From Ashinkailepas kermadecensis (lineage: Eukaryota; Arthropoda; Thecostraca; Neolepadidae), in assembly GCA_034440615.1 (NCBI GenBank), contig JAOTOM010002902.1, positions 1-64,000 on the forward strand: a DNA stretch of 64,000 nucleotides, written 5' to 3'. Positions 41,986 to 52,590 of the stretch are shown here, piece after piece. Numbering within the stretch: the stretch's first letter is position 1; the number at the start of each line of letters is the position of its first letter. Under the pieces are notes generated by a model. It was not told the origin of the DNA. It was given only the letters and a program-made list of their open reading frames with translations, and did no database searches. A program made the translations under genes and the position numbers.

Positions 41986-42518
41986 GAGTCATCCGAAGGT
42001 TTTTAATATGGTATAAATATGGTTGCAGAAGATTTTTCTCAAGTCATTCGCAATGGTTACTTTTACTTTGCTTCCTCTACAATCAAATATATTTGCATTC
42101 CGCTGACTGAGTTATTAATATTGTCCTGTTCTTTCCAGTGAATATTTGTTCCGACAAATATTATTATCATGCATAGGCAAGGTTGGATTTGTGCATTGTA
42201 ATCTTGCATGTCGAGAGGAATATTTTGTAGTCGTCCAGTATGGAGAATATTTTTGTTCAAACCTTATACATCGTAACTCAATTTGCACCTCCCTTCGGTG
42301 AATTTTGAGCACTTTTACTTGATCACAGCAGCTCATTGTCAAACTTAGGAGGTAACTTAGGAGATTCAACCTACAGATGGGAAAACAAGAAACCTAGCAG
42401 GTAACTTACGAGATTAAACCTCCAGAATAAAAAAAAAACATGAAACAATTTCTGGAGAGGACAGTGTTCTGGATTACAAAAACCCAGGAGCAGCCTATTT
42501 TTCCAAACATGTACCTAC
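41986..42518. other. Unassigned sequence
   Basis: No gene recognised. A short duplicated phrase (AGGTAACTTAGGAGATTCAACCT and AGGTAACTTACGAGATTAAACCT, quoted in part) lies at about 42350-42422. Confidence 0.4.
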
Positions 42519-42526
42519 CTACCTAC

Positions 42527-43688
42527 CACTGGCGGATCCAGGGGGGGCATTCCGGCCATGCCCCCCAAGCGCTTCAAAGGGGGGGCCATAGTATCTTTTG
42601 GCCACCCAAACCAACGAAAGTAAACTGAATTAAAATGCAGTAATCTTTGCTGAGGTTAAAAAATAGCGTTCCGGGTGAAATAATCTCCAATTTTACAGGT
42701 ATTTTTTAAATAATTTTTTGGAAGCACAATATGGTAGCATAGTAGATTCTGACATATCGAGGGTTCTATGCTGTTGAAGTTCTGCTTACAGCAAGAGATG
42801 ACGAAATCAGCAGTTTCATTATTCCTTCGTCAGATAGGTTCATGAAGTTTGTTTAGCCAGTAACGGGCAAGTGGACCCAGTGAGCCAGATTTCGAAAGCG
42901 GAATTTGAACAGGATGTTTTGTGCGAGTGACCAGTTGAGCTCAGTTGAGCAGCATGTTTTGCTAAGATGAACACACAGGCTACATTGACTGACTTTTTTC
43001 AAGAATAATAGCAACAGGAGGTATGTATTTACACTGGCGGATCCAGGGAGGGGCCATTCCGGCCATGCCCCCCCACCCGAAGCGCTTACAAGGGGGCCAT
43101 GGTGCCTTTGCCCCCCACCCCCGAAACCAACAGAAGTCAACTAAATTAAAATGCAGTAACCTTTGCCGAGGTTAAAAAGTAGCGTCTGGATGAAAGAATC
43201 TCCAATTTTAAATTTAAAAAAAAAATTGTTTCGAAGCCAGTGTGGTAGCATAGTAGATTCTAACACACATCGAGGGTTTCATGCTCTAAGTTCTGCTTAC
43301 AGCAAGAGTTGACAAAATCGGATCCGCCAGTGTGTACACGTACATGAACGTTGACGTGGTACAAGACGTTGAACGAGAACGTGAACGTTTTGGTAAGCAA
43401 GAACAAAAATCCGGTAACATAGAAACGGTGGAGGTAGGCTGGGGCCCCTACACAGGAAACTATGTTGTCAATTATTATTTCTTTCTTCAGATGGGCCCCT
43501 TTGCCAAATAGTGGTCGAAATCCGGTGCTTTTAACCAAAAATAGCGGGAGAAGGGGCACCCTCCAAATCCGCTCGACTCCTCCCCTGATGCAATTCCTAG
43601 GTACGCCACTTGGGGAGGGGGAGGGAGGGGCTGACGCCGAAAACCGAAAGTTGGCCCCACCCAAACCGGTGGGCTAGATCCGCCAGTG
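42527..43688 (+). mobile_element. hAT-type non-autonomous element, 8-bp TSD
   Basis: Ends are CACTGGCGGATCCAG (42527) and, on the minus strand from 43688, CACTGGCGGATCTAG. The flanking 8 bp CTACCTAC (42519-42526 and 43689-43696) are identical. 8-bp duplications and short TIRs are the hAT pattern. It has no transposase ORF. A shorter relative (43032-43332) is nested inside, repeating its first 285 bp and ending with the same terminus. Confidence 0.75.
43032..43332 (+). mobile_element. 301-bp MITE nested in the hAT-type element
   Basis: Starts CACTGGCGGATCCAGGGAGG and ends GGATCCGCCAGTG. Its first 285 bp align with 42527-42815 (TTAAAATGCAGTAA, GTGGTAGCATAGTAGATTCT, GTTCTGCTTACAGCAAGAG and others). 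Flanks TGTATTTA and TGTACACG match at only four of eight positions, so the duplication is decayed or absent. Confidence 0.65.
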
Positions 43689-43696
43689 CTACCTAC

Positions 43697-44936
43697 CTTG
43701 ACATACATCAATCGTTGAAAACATAGCTTTTTCTAGGCCAGCTAGACCCAGGGCATGGTGCATTATTCCTTGATTAATTTTGCATGGATTATTGATGATA
43801 CATGCATAACTGAACATTTATGTACAATACAATCATCATGCTATGAATGCCTTCCCGAAACTTTCCATGAATTGCAGTCTGATTTCCTGTAGTATGAATT
43901 CAGCATCTAGATATAGTGTTTGAATGTAACACATCTCTGTTTCAGGTGTCATGCCTTACTGTGCAGTACCAGAGCATATAGGTGGCACTCGGCAGGCAAC
44001 TTTAATAAAGAAGAAATCTGGTTACACCATTTTTTCAGGATTCTGCCTTAGCAAAATATCTGAGCATACAATAAAACATGTCTAAGTTCTCAAATGTTGG
44101 GGAACTAAGAGTGTACTCCAAGCATTTCAAAGAAATTGATAAGAGAAGAAACCTAAAGAAAGAACTGCTGAGCCCTGCCTCTTTGCAGAGAAGCAAATGT
44201 CTCCTACTATCAGCTATTTCCACCATACCATTCCCACCAGCCAAAACCCTGGGTAATCCTGAAACTTTTTGTATTATTGACTTTACATCATTTGCAAGAT
44301 TACTTTGTTGTGTTTTTCCTGCTTCGTTTGCATGTTGACAATGTTTTTCCTCCACCAAAGAAAAAGATGGATAGGCTTGGTTAGGTTACGTCCTTTCATT
44401 TAAAGATTTTGATACTTGTCTCTGATAAAATAGATTAGGCTAGCTAATTTTATGCTAGGTTACCCTGCAATTTCTAAAGCTTTAAATAATTAATTATTGT
44501 ATGTGAACCAATTGAAAACCCACCCTTTTTTGTATTATTTTGCTTTTCAACCAATTTGTGTGCTTGTTGGTAAAAAATATGTTCTTTGTGCACCGAAATA
44601 ACAATCACGATAAGACCCTCATGTCAAGCATTTACCACTAAGTTATACCTACACTAAGTTACGATCAAAGGTGTGAGAAATATATTATTTAGGTCAGATC
44701 TGCTGATTGAAATGGTGCATTTATGAGCTATATTTTTTACAGAATGGACAAAGAATGATATCAGGTGACAAATGTATCCATTAAATACATTTGCATTTGA
44801 ACAAGTTTTTTATCCTATATAGTGGGATGGATATAAAATATGTTAACCGGTTTGTACATTTCTTCTGTTCTATCATAAAACTTAGTCTGGAATACAAGCA
44901 TGATCCTTTTTGTTGAAAAAAATTGCATATTTCTTG
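43697..44936. other. Unassigned 1.2 kb
   Basis: AT-rich sequence. Short open frames (a 44-codon one starting ATGCCTTACTGTGCAG at 43951, and about 107 codons on the minus strand 44358-44035) carry no motif I recognise. Confidence 0.4.
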
Positions 44937-45149
44937 TCATAGGAACACATGTTCAACTTTATTGATGAAAAGTATCAAGTCTTTAGGAATGACATTATAT
45001 AGGTCTTGTTTAGGTGAGTGGAGCACGCTTGCTCGATGTCCTGACCTGTGTAATTTATGTATATGTCTCAAACTTAGTATAAAGGAGAGGTTATTATGAG
45101 GTACCAAGTGAGTGATGCCTATATTTATGTTGATTATTTCCATCAACAA
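44937..45149 (-). pseudogene. Possible LINE C-terminal tail
   Basis: Minus-strand frame with THLVPHNNLSFILSLRHIH and LYNVIPKDLILFINKVEHVF. The shape (His/Cys-rich arm, then a hydrophobic helix before the stop) is like the extreme C-terminus of Jockey/I LINEs. No catalytic motif; weak call. Confidence 0.3.
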
Positions 45150-45158
45150 TTATAGGAT

Positions 45159-45397
45159 TTGTGTAAAATGCCGCCACACGCCACGGTCTTCACTGCGGAG
45201 TTGATGGCCATCAGCAAAACTCTTGCATACATCGAGGTTGACGACGATATTTTACATGTTATGTTGACTGATTTTCTGAGCAGTCTTGTGGCGTTGCGCA
45301 GTTATAACCAGCAACATGCTATCGTACGAGACATTTTATCGCACCTTACTTCGCTGCATCGCATGGTAAAACAGGGCATACTTTATTGGATTCCAGC
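45159..45397 (+). pseudogene. LINE RNase H, first part (split by hAT composite)
   Basis: MPPHATVFTAELMAISKTL (catalytic Glu), HVMLTDFLSSLVAL (Asp) and ILYWIPA up to the insertion point. Continues in frame at 59473 as HVGIRGNELADRAA. Same family as the fragments at 2220 and 12683. Confidence 0.75.
45390..45397. repeat. 8-bp hAT target duplication, left copy
   Basis: ATTCCAGC, identical to 59465-59472. With one copy removed the RNase H frame reads YWIPAHVGIRGNELAD without a break. Confidence 0.9.
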
Positions 45398-45599
45398 CAG
45401 AGGTGTCGATTTTGGAAAAACATTGGGGGGGGGGCCGAAGTGCCAAAACACTAGACACCCCCTCCCCAAAAAAAATCATCGGATTTAGCCCACTATATTT
45501 TCAGATCTCAGAAATTCTGATTTCTTATTCGACGATGTGTATGTTTATGTTTATTCAGCATCCTCACCGACGGGGAAAATCGCCCAATAACTGGTGAAG

Positions 45600-45830
45600 T
45601 CACATAATTAAAAGAGCAGTGCTCAGTACATTTCAACAAAACAACTCTTGGTTGGTCATTGGTTCTACGACACGTCGACCGTTGTGTCATATAGCGTCGC
45701 CAATCTCTCACGCCGATTGGTCGCGGGCGAAGAGTAGCGACAGGTGAGACTCGAACTCACCAACATAACAACTCTGAGTAATAGCATGCGACTGCAGTGC
45801 CATATAGTAGGCTCGGATCTATCGTCACCG
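45600..45830 (-). repeat. tRNA-derived SINE-like head
   Basis: On the minus strand, TGGCACTGCAGTCGCATGC resembles an A box and GGTGAGTTCGAGTCTCACC forms a perfect T-arm (stem GTGAG/CTCAC, loop TTCGAGT). The acceptor stem does not pair, so it is not a working tRNA. A SINE head or a tRNA pseudogene fits best. Confidence 0.45.
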
Positions 45831-45954
45831 TCACCGTCACTGTTACCCTCCTCCTCACTCCACACACCAACAAACACACACCGGCTTAAATAATAATACT
45901 TCAGCGATCAGATGCAGGCTAAAACACACCGGCATTGATGAAGCATCAGAGCAC

Positions 45955-45958
45955 AGCA
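45955..45958. repeat. 4-bp target duplication AGCA, left copy
   Basis: Matches 51476-51479 directly outside the other inverted repeat. Confidence 0.65.
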
Positions 45959-45993
45959 CGACCCAATTTTGGCAAAACCTAGTAAGTGACAAA
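45959..45993 (+). repeat. Left TIR of 5.5-kb transposon
   Basis: Pairs with 51441-51475 with two mismatches in 35. Confidence 0.9.
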
Positions 45994-46538
45994 ATAAACA
46001 AAATCGAGTTAGATACGGAACCTGGGGTTTTCGGACACGCCGCGTCTTCCTGTGGTATCAGAATTTCAGTATCTGCACTGAATCCCGAGATATGACACGG
46101 CAATACCTAGTATCTGCACCTGAAAATGCAATCTTATCAAAGCAAAACATAGTATGTGGTCTGTTGGTACTTACTAGGTTTTGCATTGTGCTGCAAATAC
46201 ATCCTCAACAAGGAATGTTATGGTAAAACATTGCACGTGCACATACTAGGTTTTGCTTCCAACTGGTTCAGCGAATCTAAACCGCAACTTAAAAGAGAAA
46301 CGTAGCAATTGATATTGACTAGCACACACTAGGTTTTTCCACCTTCCGGTGTCTTGTGTCGTATAACCCCACTAAACAGTCACACACGTCACTTGCTAGG
46401 AATTTCCTGTCAGTTAGGACAAGTGAACAGCACCAGCAAACTTATTGCATGCAAATCTGTTGTGATATTCGAGAAAAAAAAATTCAGAAATTACCCTGCC
46501 AAGCATATATTTTCCTAGCATATAGCATATATTGGAGA

Positions 46539-49500
46539 ATGGACTCCTCATGGAGTGCGCTGGATTTTATAGAACAGGAGGAGCAGCAGCTGCAGCTGGA
46601 GGTCGAGGAGGAGGTGGTAGCTGCTGCCAATGATGTGATCATGACTGCAGCAGTAGCTGCTGGCATAACTGAAGATGATTTAGCTAATGTCATTGCTGCT
46701 GATGATGGAGTAGTTGAGGAACAGTTAGCTGATGCGATTTATATCACAGCTGATGATATGGATGTGGCGTATATTGAGGTAGTTGATGCAGCTGTTGAGG
46801 TAGTTACAGCACGTGATGACATGCTACTGGATGAAGGATTGGAAAGTGCTGGGGATAGCACAGGTTCTGGCCTGCCTAGCAGTACTAAAAGACGACGAAC
46901 ATCTCAAAGTAAGTCAGTGCATTATGTAAGGAAAAATCCATTGCTCCCACCATGTTCATGCAGGAAAAAATGTGGACAACAGTTTAGCGAAGAAGAACGT
47001 GAAACTATCCGCAAACGTTTCTGGAGGGCTGAATTTCATGGCAGAAGAGCGTTTTTGCTGCTAACATCAGGACAACACCTGTGAAGAGGCGAACAACAGA
47101 GGCAAGTTCAGAACAGGAGCGAAGGGCACATACAAGGGAGTATTACCTTCCAAAGGCATCACAAGAACTAGAAGCAGGCACAGCTGAGGTATGCAAAACG
47201 ATGTTTCTGCATACGTTGGGACTGAAAACTGACGGCATGATCACGAGCTTCTTGAAAGCCAAGACAAGTGCATATGGTGATGTGGTTATGCCAGAAGTCG
47301 TTGACAGGCGAGGACTTCATGAACCGTCAAACAAGTTACCTAAACAGCCTATCATAGACCACATCAATTCTTTCCACCCGCAAACAAGTCACTATAGGCG
47401 GGAACATGCACCACACAGGAGGTACCTAGATGCGTATCTGACGGTTACGGATATGTGGAAGGACTATAATGAAACACACAAACCAGTCGCCTATACAACA
47501 TATTGTAATGTCTTTGATGATCAAAAGATTACATTCGGGCAGCCTTCCCAAGACGACTGCGATGTCTGTAAGAATCTAAATAGCCACCTGGCACAACTAG
47601 GCATGTCTCTTGCCGATCTGAAGGATAACAATAATGCGGGTGCTGGTGGCACTACCTCCGGTCCTACTGCCCCTTCTGGTCCTGGTGGTGCCGATGTCGA
47701 GGCGGCCAGTTCCCAGTTCGCCATAACGAGGACTACGAGGCCCGAACCTCAGGTTGGTGATCCAAAATTCATTTGGTCAGTACCTACTTATCTTCTTACT
47801 ACCAACTGAATTGCTTGCAGAAGTAGCAATCCTGTCCTTCTATTGCGTAGTCTAGAAGTAAGTCTTCTATTTTCACAAGAAAATACAAATGGCTCAATTT
47901 CGAAGCCCAATGTCCAACATTAACATTTGTCGGGCAGAGCGAGCCGTCCGTTGCAGATCCCAGCCGCGGTCCTACTGCCCCTCCTGCTCCTGGTCCTGGT
48001 GGTGCTGATGTCGAGGCGGCCAGTTCCCAGTTCGCCATAGCGAGAACTACGAGGCCCGAACCTCAGGATGGTGATCCAAAATTAATTTGGTCAGTACCTA
48101 CTTATCTTCTTACTACCCACTGAATTGCTTGCAGAAGTATCACTGCTGTCCTTCTATTGTGTAGTCTAGAAGAAAGTCTTCTATTATCACAAAATAAAAT
48201 AAAAATGGTTCAATTTTGAAGTTCAATGTCAAACATTAACGTTTGTCGGGCAGAGCGAGCCGTCCGTCCCAGATCCCAGCCGCGGTCCTACTGCCCCTCC
48301 TGCTCCTGGTTCTGGTGGTGCCGAGGTCGAGGCGGCCAGTTCCCAGTTCGCCATAACGAGGACTACGAGGCCCGAACCTCAGGTTGGTGATCCAAAATTC
48401 ATTTGGTCAGTACCTAATTATCTTCTTACTACCCACCGAATTGCTTGCAGAAGTATTACTGCTGTCCTTCTATGGTGTAGTCTAGAAGTAAGTCTTCTAT
48501 GTTCACACAAAATAACAATGGTTCAATTTTGAAGCTCAACGTCAAACATTAACGTTTGTCGGGCAGAGCGAGCCGTCCGTCGCAGATCCCAGCTGCAGTC
48601 CTACTGCACCTCCTGCTCCTGGTCCTGGTGGTGCCGAGGTCGAGGCGGCCAGTTCCCAGTTCGCCATAACGAGGACTACGGGGCCCGAACCTCAGGTTGG
48701 TGATCCAAAATTCATTTGGTCAGTACCTACTTATCTTCTTACTACCCACTGAATTGCTTGCAGAAGTAGCAATCCTGTCCTTCTATTGTGTAGTCTAGAA
48801 GTAAGTCTTCTATTTTCACAAAATAATTTTTTTCTTCAATTTTGAAGTTCAATGTCAAACATTAACGTTTGTCGGGCAGAGCGAACCGTCCGTCGCAGAT
48901 CTCAGCCGCGGTCCTACTACCCCTCCTGCTCCTGGTCCTGGTGGTGCCGAGGTCGAGGCAGCCAGTTCCCAGTTCGCCATAACGAGGACCACGAGGCCCG
49001 AGCCTCAGGTTGGTGATCCAAAATTCATTTGGTCAGTACCTACTTATCTTCTTACTACACACCGAATTGCTTGCAGAAGTATCACTCCGGTCCTTCTATT
49101 GTGTGGTCTGGAAGTAAGTCTTCTATATCCACAAAATAAAATAAAAATGGTTCAATTTTGAAGTTCAATGTCAAACATTAATGTTTGTTGTTTGTTGGGC
49201 AGAGCGAGCCGTCCGTCCCAGATCTCAGCCGCGGTCCTACTGCACCTCCCGCTCCTGGTCCTGGTGGTGCCGAGGTCGAGGCGGCCAGTTCCCAGTTCGC
49301 CATAACGAGGACTACGAGGCCCGAACCACAGGTTGGTGATCCAAAATTCATTTGGTCAGTACCTACTTATCTTCTTACTACCCACCGAATTGCTTGCAGA
49401 AGAGTCACTCCTGTCCTATTGTGGAGTCTAGAAATAAGTCTTTGAATTTATCAAAAGAAATGAAATTTTGATCAATTCTGTTAATTTCCGGGGAGAATCA

Positions 49501-50584
49501 CGAAGTTTTATGTCAAACATTAACGTTCGTCCGGCAGAGTCAGCCATCCGCCGCAGATCATATCACCGGTCCTACCGCCCCTCCTGCACCTGGTGGCGCC
49601 GAAGTCGAGGCGACGACATCACAACAAAGTTCACACATCAAAGAATGTGAATTATGCATCAACGGAAGGGCGCATTTAGAAAAGGCTTCTTCAGCAAGGG
49701 CTGCATATAGGGCCACATTAGATAATCTTGAAGATGGGGAAGTGGCCTTTGCAGCCGATATGCAGAAAGTTTTGCTCCTCCCAAAAATGACGACTAAGAA
49801 TCATTTCTTTATCAGCCGGCTCGTTATGTTTAACGAGACATTTGCTTGCATGAACGAGGATATGCGAGACCTCTGTGTCCTGTGGCACGAAGGTGTGACA
49901 GGACGAACAGCAGTAGATGTGGCTGCAGCGTTTGTTAAGTGTATAGAGGTAAGTGGGGCCAAGAAGGTAACGTCCTGGTGCGAAAACTGCTCAGGACAAA
50001 ACAAAAACTGGGTGTTGTACACTGTGCTGGTGTCGTGTGTTAATGCAGAGTGGGGCCCACAGGCAGTCAACTTACGGTATGTAGAGAAAGGGCATACCTT
50101 TATGAAGGCAGACAGTGTCCATGGGGCGATCGGTAGGCGCCTGAAGAGGATCGGAGAGGTTATTACCTTTGATGACATGTCTCAACTCATTGAAGAATCT
50201 GGGAAGAAGATAAAGGTCCTGCAACTCCATCACTCGGACTTCAAAAACTACAGATCTGGTGCAAGGGCTCGGAACACCAAGACTGTTCATGTGCCTAAGC
50301 TGCAGTGCCTGGTGGAGGTTCAGTTCAAAAAGGGGTCACGGAGCATGCAGTATCGAACCTCTTACGGCGAGGAGCCACAAGAGGTTGACTTCCTCAGACC
50401 GAAGTTTCAGCTTCAAGATATGGCAGAGGAAGGCCTGAGCCAACCCCGCGGCATCTTGCCATCAAAGAAGGCTGGTATCATTAAATTACTTACATCATCT
50501 GGTGTGGCACCAGTCAAAACACGGTTTTGGCTGAACATGCCGACAGATGAGGCAGCAGCGGACCTAGTCCATAATGTGGAGTAG
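46539..50584 (+). CDS. Spliced transposase-like gene of the 5.5-kb element
   Basis: ATG at 46539 (context GAGAATGG). Acidic N-terminus, then PPCSCRKKCGQQFSEEERE, a Cys-rich motif with FWRAEFHGRRAF. At a T5 run (47052-47056) the frame shifts by one; one more T would join it to VKRRTTEASSEQERRAH, EVCKTMFLHTLGLKTDG, HINSFHPQTSHYRREHAP and DDCDVCKNLNSHL. Exon end 47752 (CAG|GTTGGT), five 129-nt exons, then the last exon 49538-50584: ECELCINGRAHLEKA, FACMNEDMRDLCVLWHEG, TSWCENCSGQNKNW, KGHTFMKADSVHGAIGRRL, stop TAG. The SGQNKN and DSVH boxes recall the large DUF7869-type family of invertebrate transposon-derived proteins, where a D precedes NCSGQNKN; here it is E. Function as transposase is inferred. 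Confidence 0.7.
47640..49620 (+). repeat. 313-335 bp tandem exon-intron units
   Basis: Acceptor-containing units start at 47931, 48247, 48560, 48873, 49196 and 49531. Exons 47938-48066, 48254-48382, 48567-48695, 48880-49008 and 49203-49331 are each exactly 129 nt, phase 0, encoding SEPSVADPSRGPTAPPAPGP and a further 23 residues. The upstream large exon ends with, and the last exon begins with, the same coding text, so the array expanded from an internal splice-site pair. Introns of about 180-206 nt are as similar as the exons. Some introns also contain TTGCTTGCAG and GAAGTAAGT, which could bound a 37-nt exon, but it would bring a stop (TAG) and its donor is lost in two units. Confidence 0.9.
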
Positions 50585-50705
50585 GTAGGACGTGATGTGT
50601 CCGTTGTCAAACCAGGTCGACCCCCCCCACCTCATCTGTCCATACCTATCTGGTCCATAATGTGGAGTAGGTAGGACGTGAATCGTGATGTGTCCGTTGT
50701 CAAAC
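50566..50705. repeat. Direct repeat spanning the transposase stop codon
   Basis: GTCCATAATGTGGAGTAGGTAGGACGTGA and GTGATGTGTCCGTTGTCAAAC (quoted by part) occur at 50566-50611 and again at about 50651-50705. The second copy repeats the last codons and stop. Confidence 0.8.
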
Positions 50706-50753
50706 ATATGTCTAGAAAATACATTTCAGATCTGTATCACCTGTATTTTATTC

Positions 50754-50759
50754 ATAAAT
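50754..50759 (+). terminator. Polyadenylation signal AATAAA
   Basis: TTCATAAATAAATGAATG lies about 170 bp after the transposase stop, inside the 5.5-kb element. Confidence 0.5.
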
Positions 50760-51440
50760 AAATGAATGCATGTCATACATAATTTCTGTGCATCACGATA
50801 GAGGATGGGATACGGTTCAGTTCAGTGGTGTTGGATGGATGATTTTCAGCATAAATTTGTTTTTTGGAATTAAGTGTGCCACAAAGTGGTCAAAATCTTT
50901 ACAAGTGACAATTATCCTGACAAATTTCGCATCTGAATTCTTTATTATGGAAATCATGTTTGAATATATAGGCAGGGCAAGTAAAAAAACCTTCCACTTC
51001 CCCTATTCGCCCTGGGGACATGGTCGGATTGCACTTCCTCCCTGAGTGTGCCCCAGCCACAACTTATTATGCACATTATGCACATACTATATTCCATCTC
51101 TACATTAGCGCATCATCTATGCTACTCCATCTCTGTTCAGGTAAAACACAGTAAGTAACTATGCTAGCTTTTTCCTTCACATATCTAGCTGTTAAAATAA
51201 TATCTGTTCAGGTAAAACACAGTAAGCAACAGATGCTAGCTTTTACCTTCACAAATCTACTTGACAAAATCCTTTAAGTGCATTTTCCCCATGAAGTTAA
51301 GGTTTTCCGAGTGTTAATTCATGTTCCTTACAATTTCAAGGGGTCTAATGTTTCCATGAAACCAAAACCTAGCTGTGATCAGCTTCCATACCTTATTCCC
51401 AGACCAATTTAGTTTTTTGCGTTTTTCTCAGTTTGACTGA

Positions 51441-51475
51441 TTTGTCAGTTGCTAGGTTTTGCCAAAATTGGGTCG
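51441..51475 (-). repeat. Right TIR of 5.5-kb transposon
   Basis: Reverse complement of the left TIR. The adjacent AGCA at 51476-51479 is the second target duplication. Confidence 0.9.
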
Positions 51476-51539
51476 AGCAGACCTGAACGGTAATGACGAT
51501 GGGTGAAAGTATTTCCTTGGTGCCTAACGTTAGGGAGGG

Positions 51540-52590
51540 GAATTTTTCCATTTAGTACGCCACTGCGGCTGCTCAACGTGTTTTTTTCCGCAGATTGCAC
51601 GATCGAGAGTAGAAAGGCCCTACGGATAATTTTCTTTCGGGACCCATTCGTAATTTTCCGGTGCTCTGGTCGATTCGATGGAGTCTCCTTGTAGTTTTTG
51701 TGGTGAAGTATATTTTTACAAGCCCCCTGCAGGCTATTTTTGGAACCCGGTACGATTTTTCTGGCTCTCGGTGCGTTTTTTTCCGGTGCCCAAACAAGTT
51801 TCTTTTCCGGCGTCCGACGACTTCTTTTTTTGTGGATCCTTGACGCAATTTTTCCGTCCGCAAGGTGACATTCCGGGTATATATTGGTACTTGGGAAGCC
51901 AGCTGCAACTTGTGGGGCTCCGGCACGACGTTTTGGCCCCAGTGAGATTTTCAAGAGAAGCGGCGTGAATTTGTTTTTGTCTAAGTGCGATTTTTGGGGC
52001 CCCGTCGTCACTTGTTGGGATCCCTTGCGGTGGCTACGACACGTTTGTGGGGGCCCAACAAGTTGTGTGGGCTTTTGGAGCTATTGTTGAGATCCCAGAT
52101 TGATTGTCCGTGTCCGGACTGTTTTTCATTCACCCGGCTCCATTTGTTGGGTGATCTCAACGAGACTTTTAGAACCCCGGTGGGACCTATCAGGCCTCTG
52201 GCGTGATTTTCAGGGGCCCGGGTGATAATTCTTAATACCCCAGTCTCGGCGTGATTTTCAGGAGGCCCCGGCCCGACCGTTTGTGGCCCCCGTCGTGATT
52301 TTCTTGAATCCCGGCACGACTTGTTTGCGGCTCCAACATGATTTTCAGGGGCCCAGGTGCAAACTTTTGAGGCCCCAGCGTCATTATCGGGGCCCCTGCG
52401 CTACGTTTGGGGGCCCCGAATGTGATTTTTCTGAGCCACGGTGCGATTTTTGGTCGACCGAGTGAAATTCTTAGGGAGCATAGCGCATTTTTTTCCTAAG
52501 CTCGGCGGACTCTTGGAGCCCCCACAACCTATCAGGACGGGGGGGGTGAGGGAACTTCCCACAATTCCCCCTCCCCATTCGGTATGTCAC
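51540..52590. repeat. Degenerate GGCCCCGGNNCGATTTTC repeats
   Basis: Phrases of the type (G)GGGCCC(C)GG.GTGATTTTC or CGGCACGA.TT recur about every 30-36 bp (for example 52208, 52250, 52295, 52336, 52372, 52418, 52440). Both edges carry GTACGCCACTG- or GGTATGTCACTG-like words, which are hAT-type termini in reverse. Probably the body of an old hAT-type element made of short repeats. Confidence 0.55.

Larger units (their letters stand above)
45959..51475 (+). mobile_element. Complete 5.5-kb DNA transposon, intron-containing transposase
   Basis: TIRs 45959-45993 and 51441-51475: the outer 24 bp starting CGACCCAATTTTGGCAAAAC are identical, and 33 of 35 match overall. Flanked by AGCA on both sides. 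Inside both ends are subterminal repeats of the CTAGGTTTTGC / GCAAAACATAGTA type (46143, 46171, 46245, 46329) and GTAAAACACAGTAAG (51141, 51213), a pattern typical of transposase binding sites. One spliced plus-strand gene (46539-50584) fills the middle, with AATAAA at 50754-50759 downstream. A 4-bp duplication and this size would suit the Sola superfamily, but I base that on memory of those features only. Confidence 0.85.

Noticed and set aside
43951..44085. THAP-type zinc finger (MPYCAVPEHIG start)
   Set aside because: The second Cys and the downstream CH pair of a THAP domain are missing and the frame closes after 44 codons.
45730..45815. Functional tRNA gene on the minus strand
   Set aside because: The T-arm is perfect but the acceptor stem does not pair and the anticodon arm is unclear, so SINE head or pseudogene.
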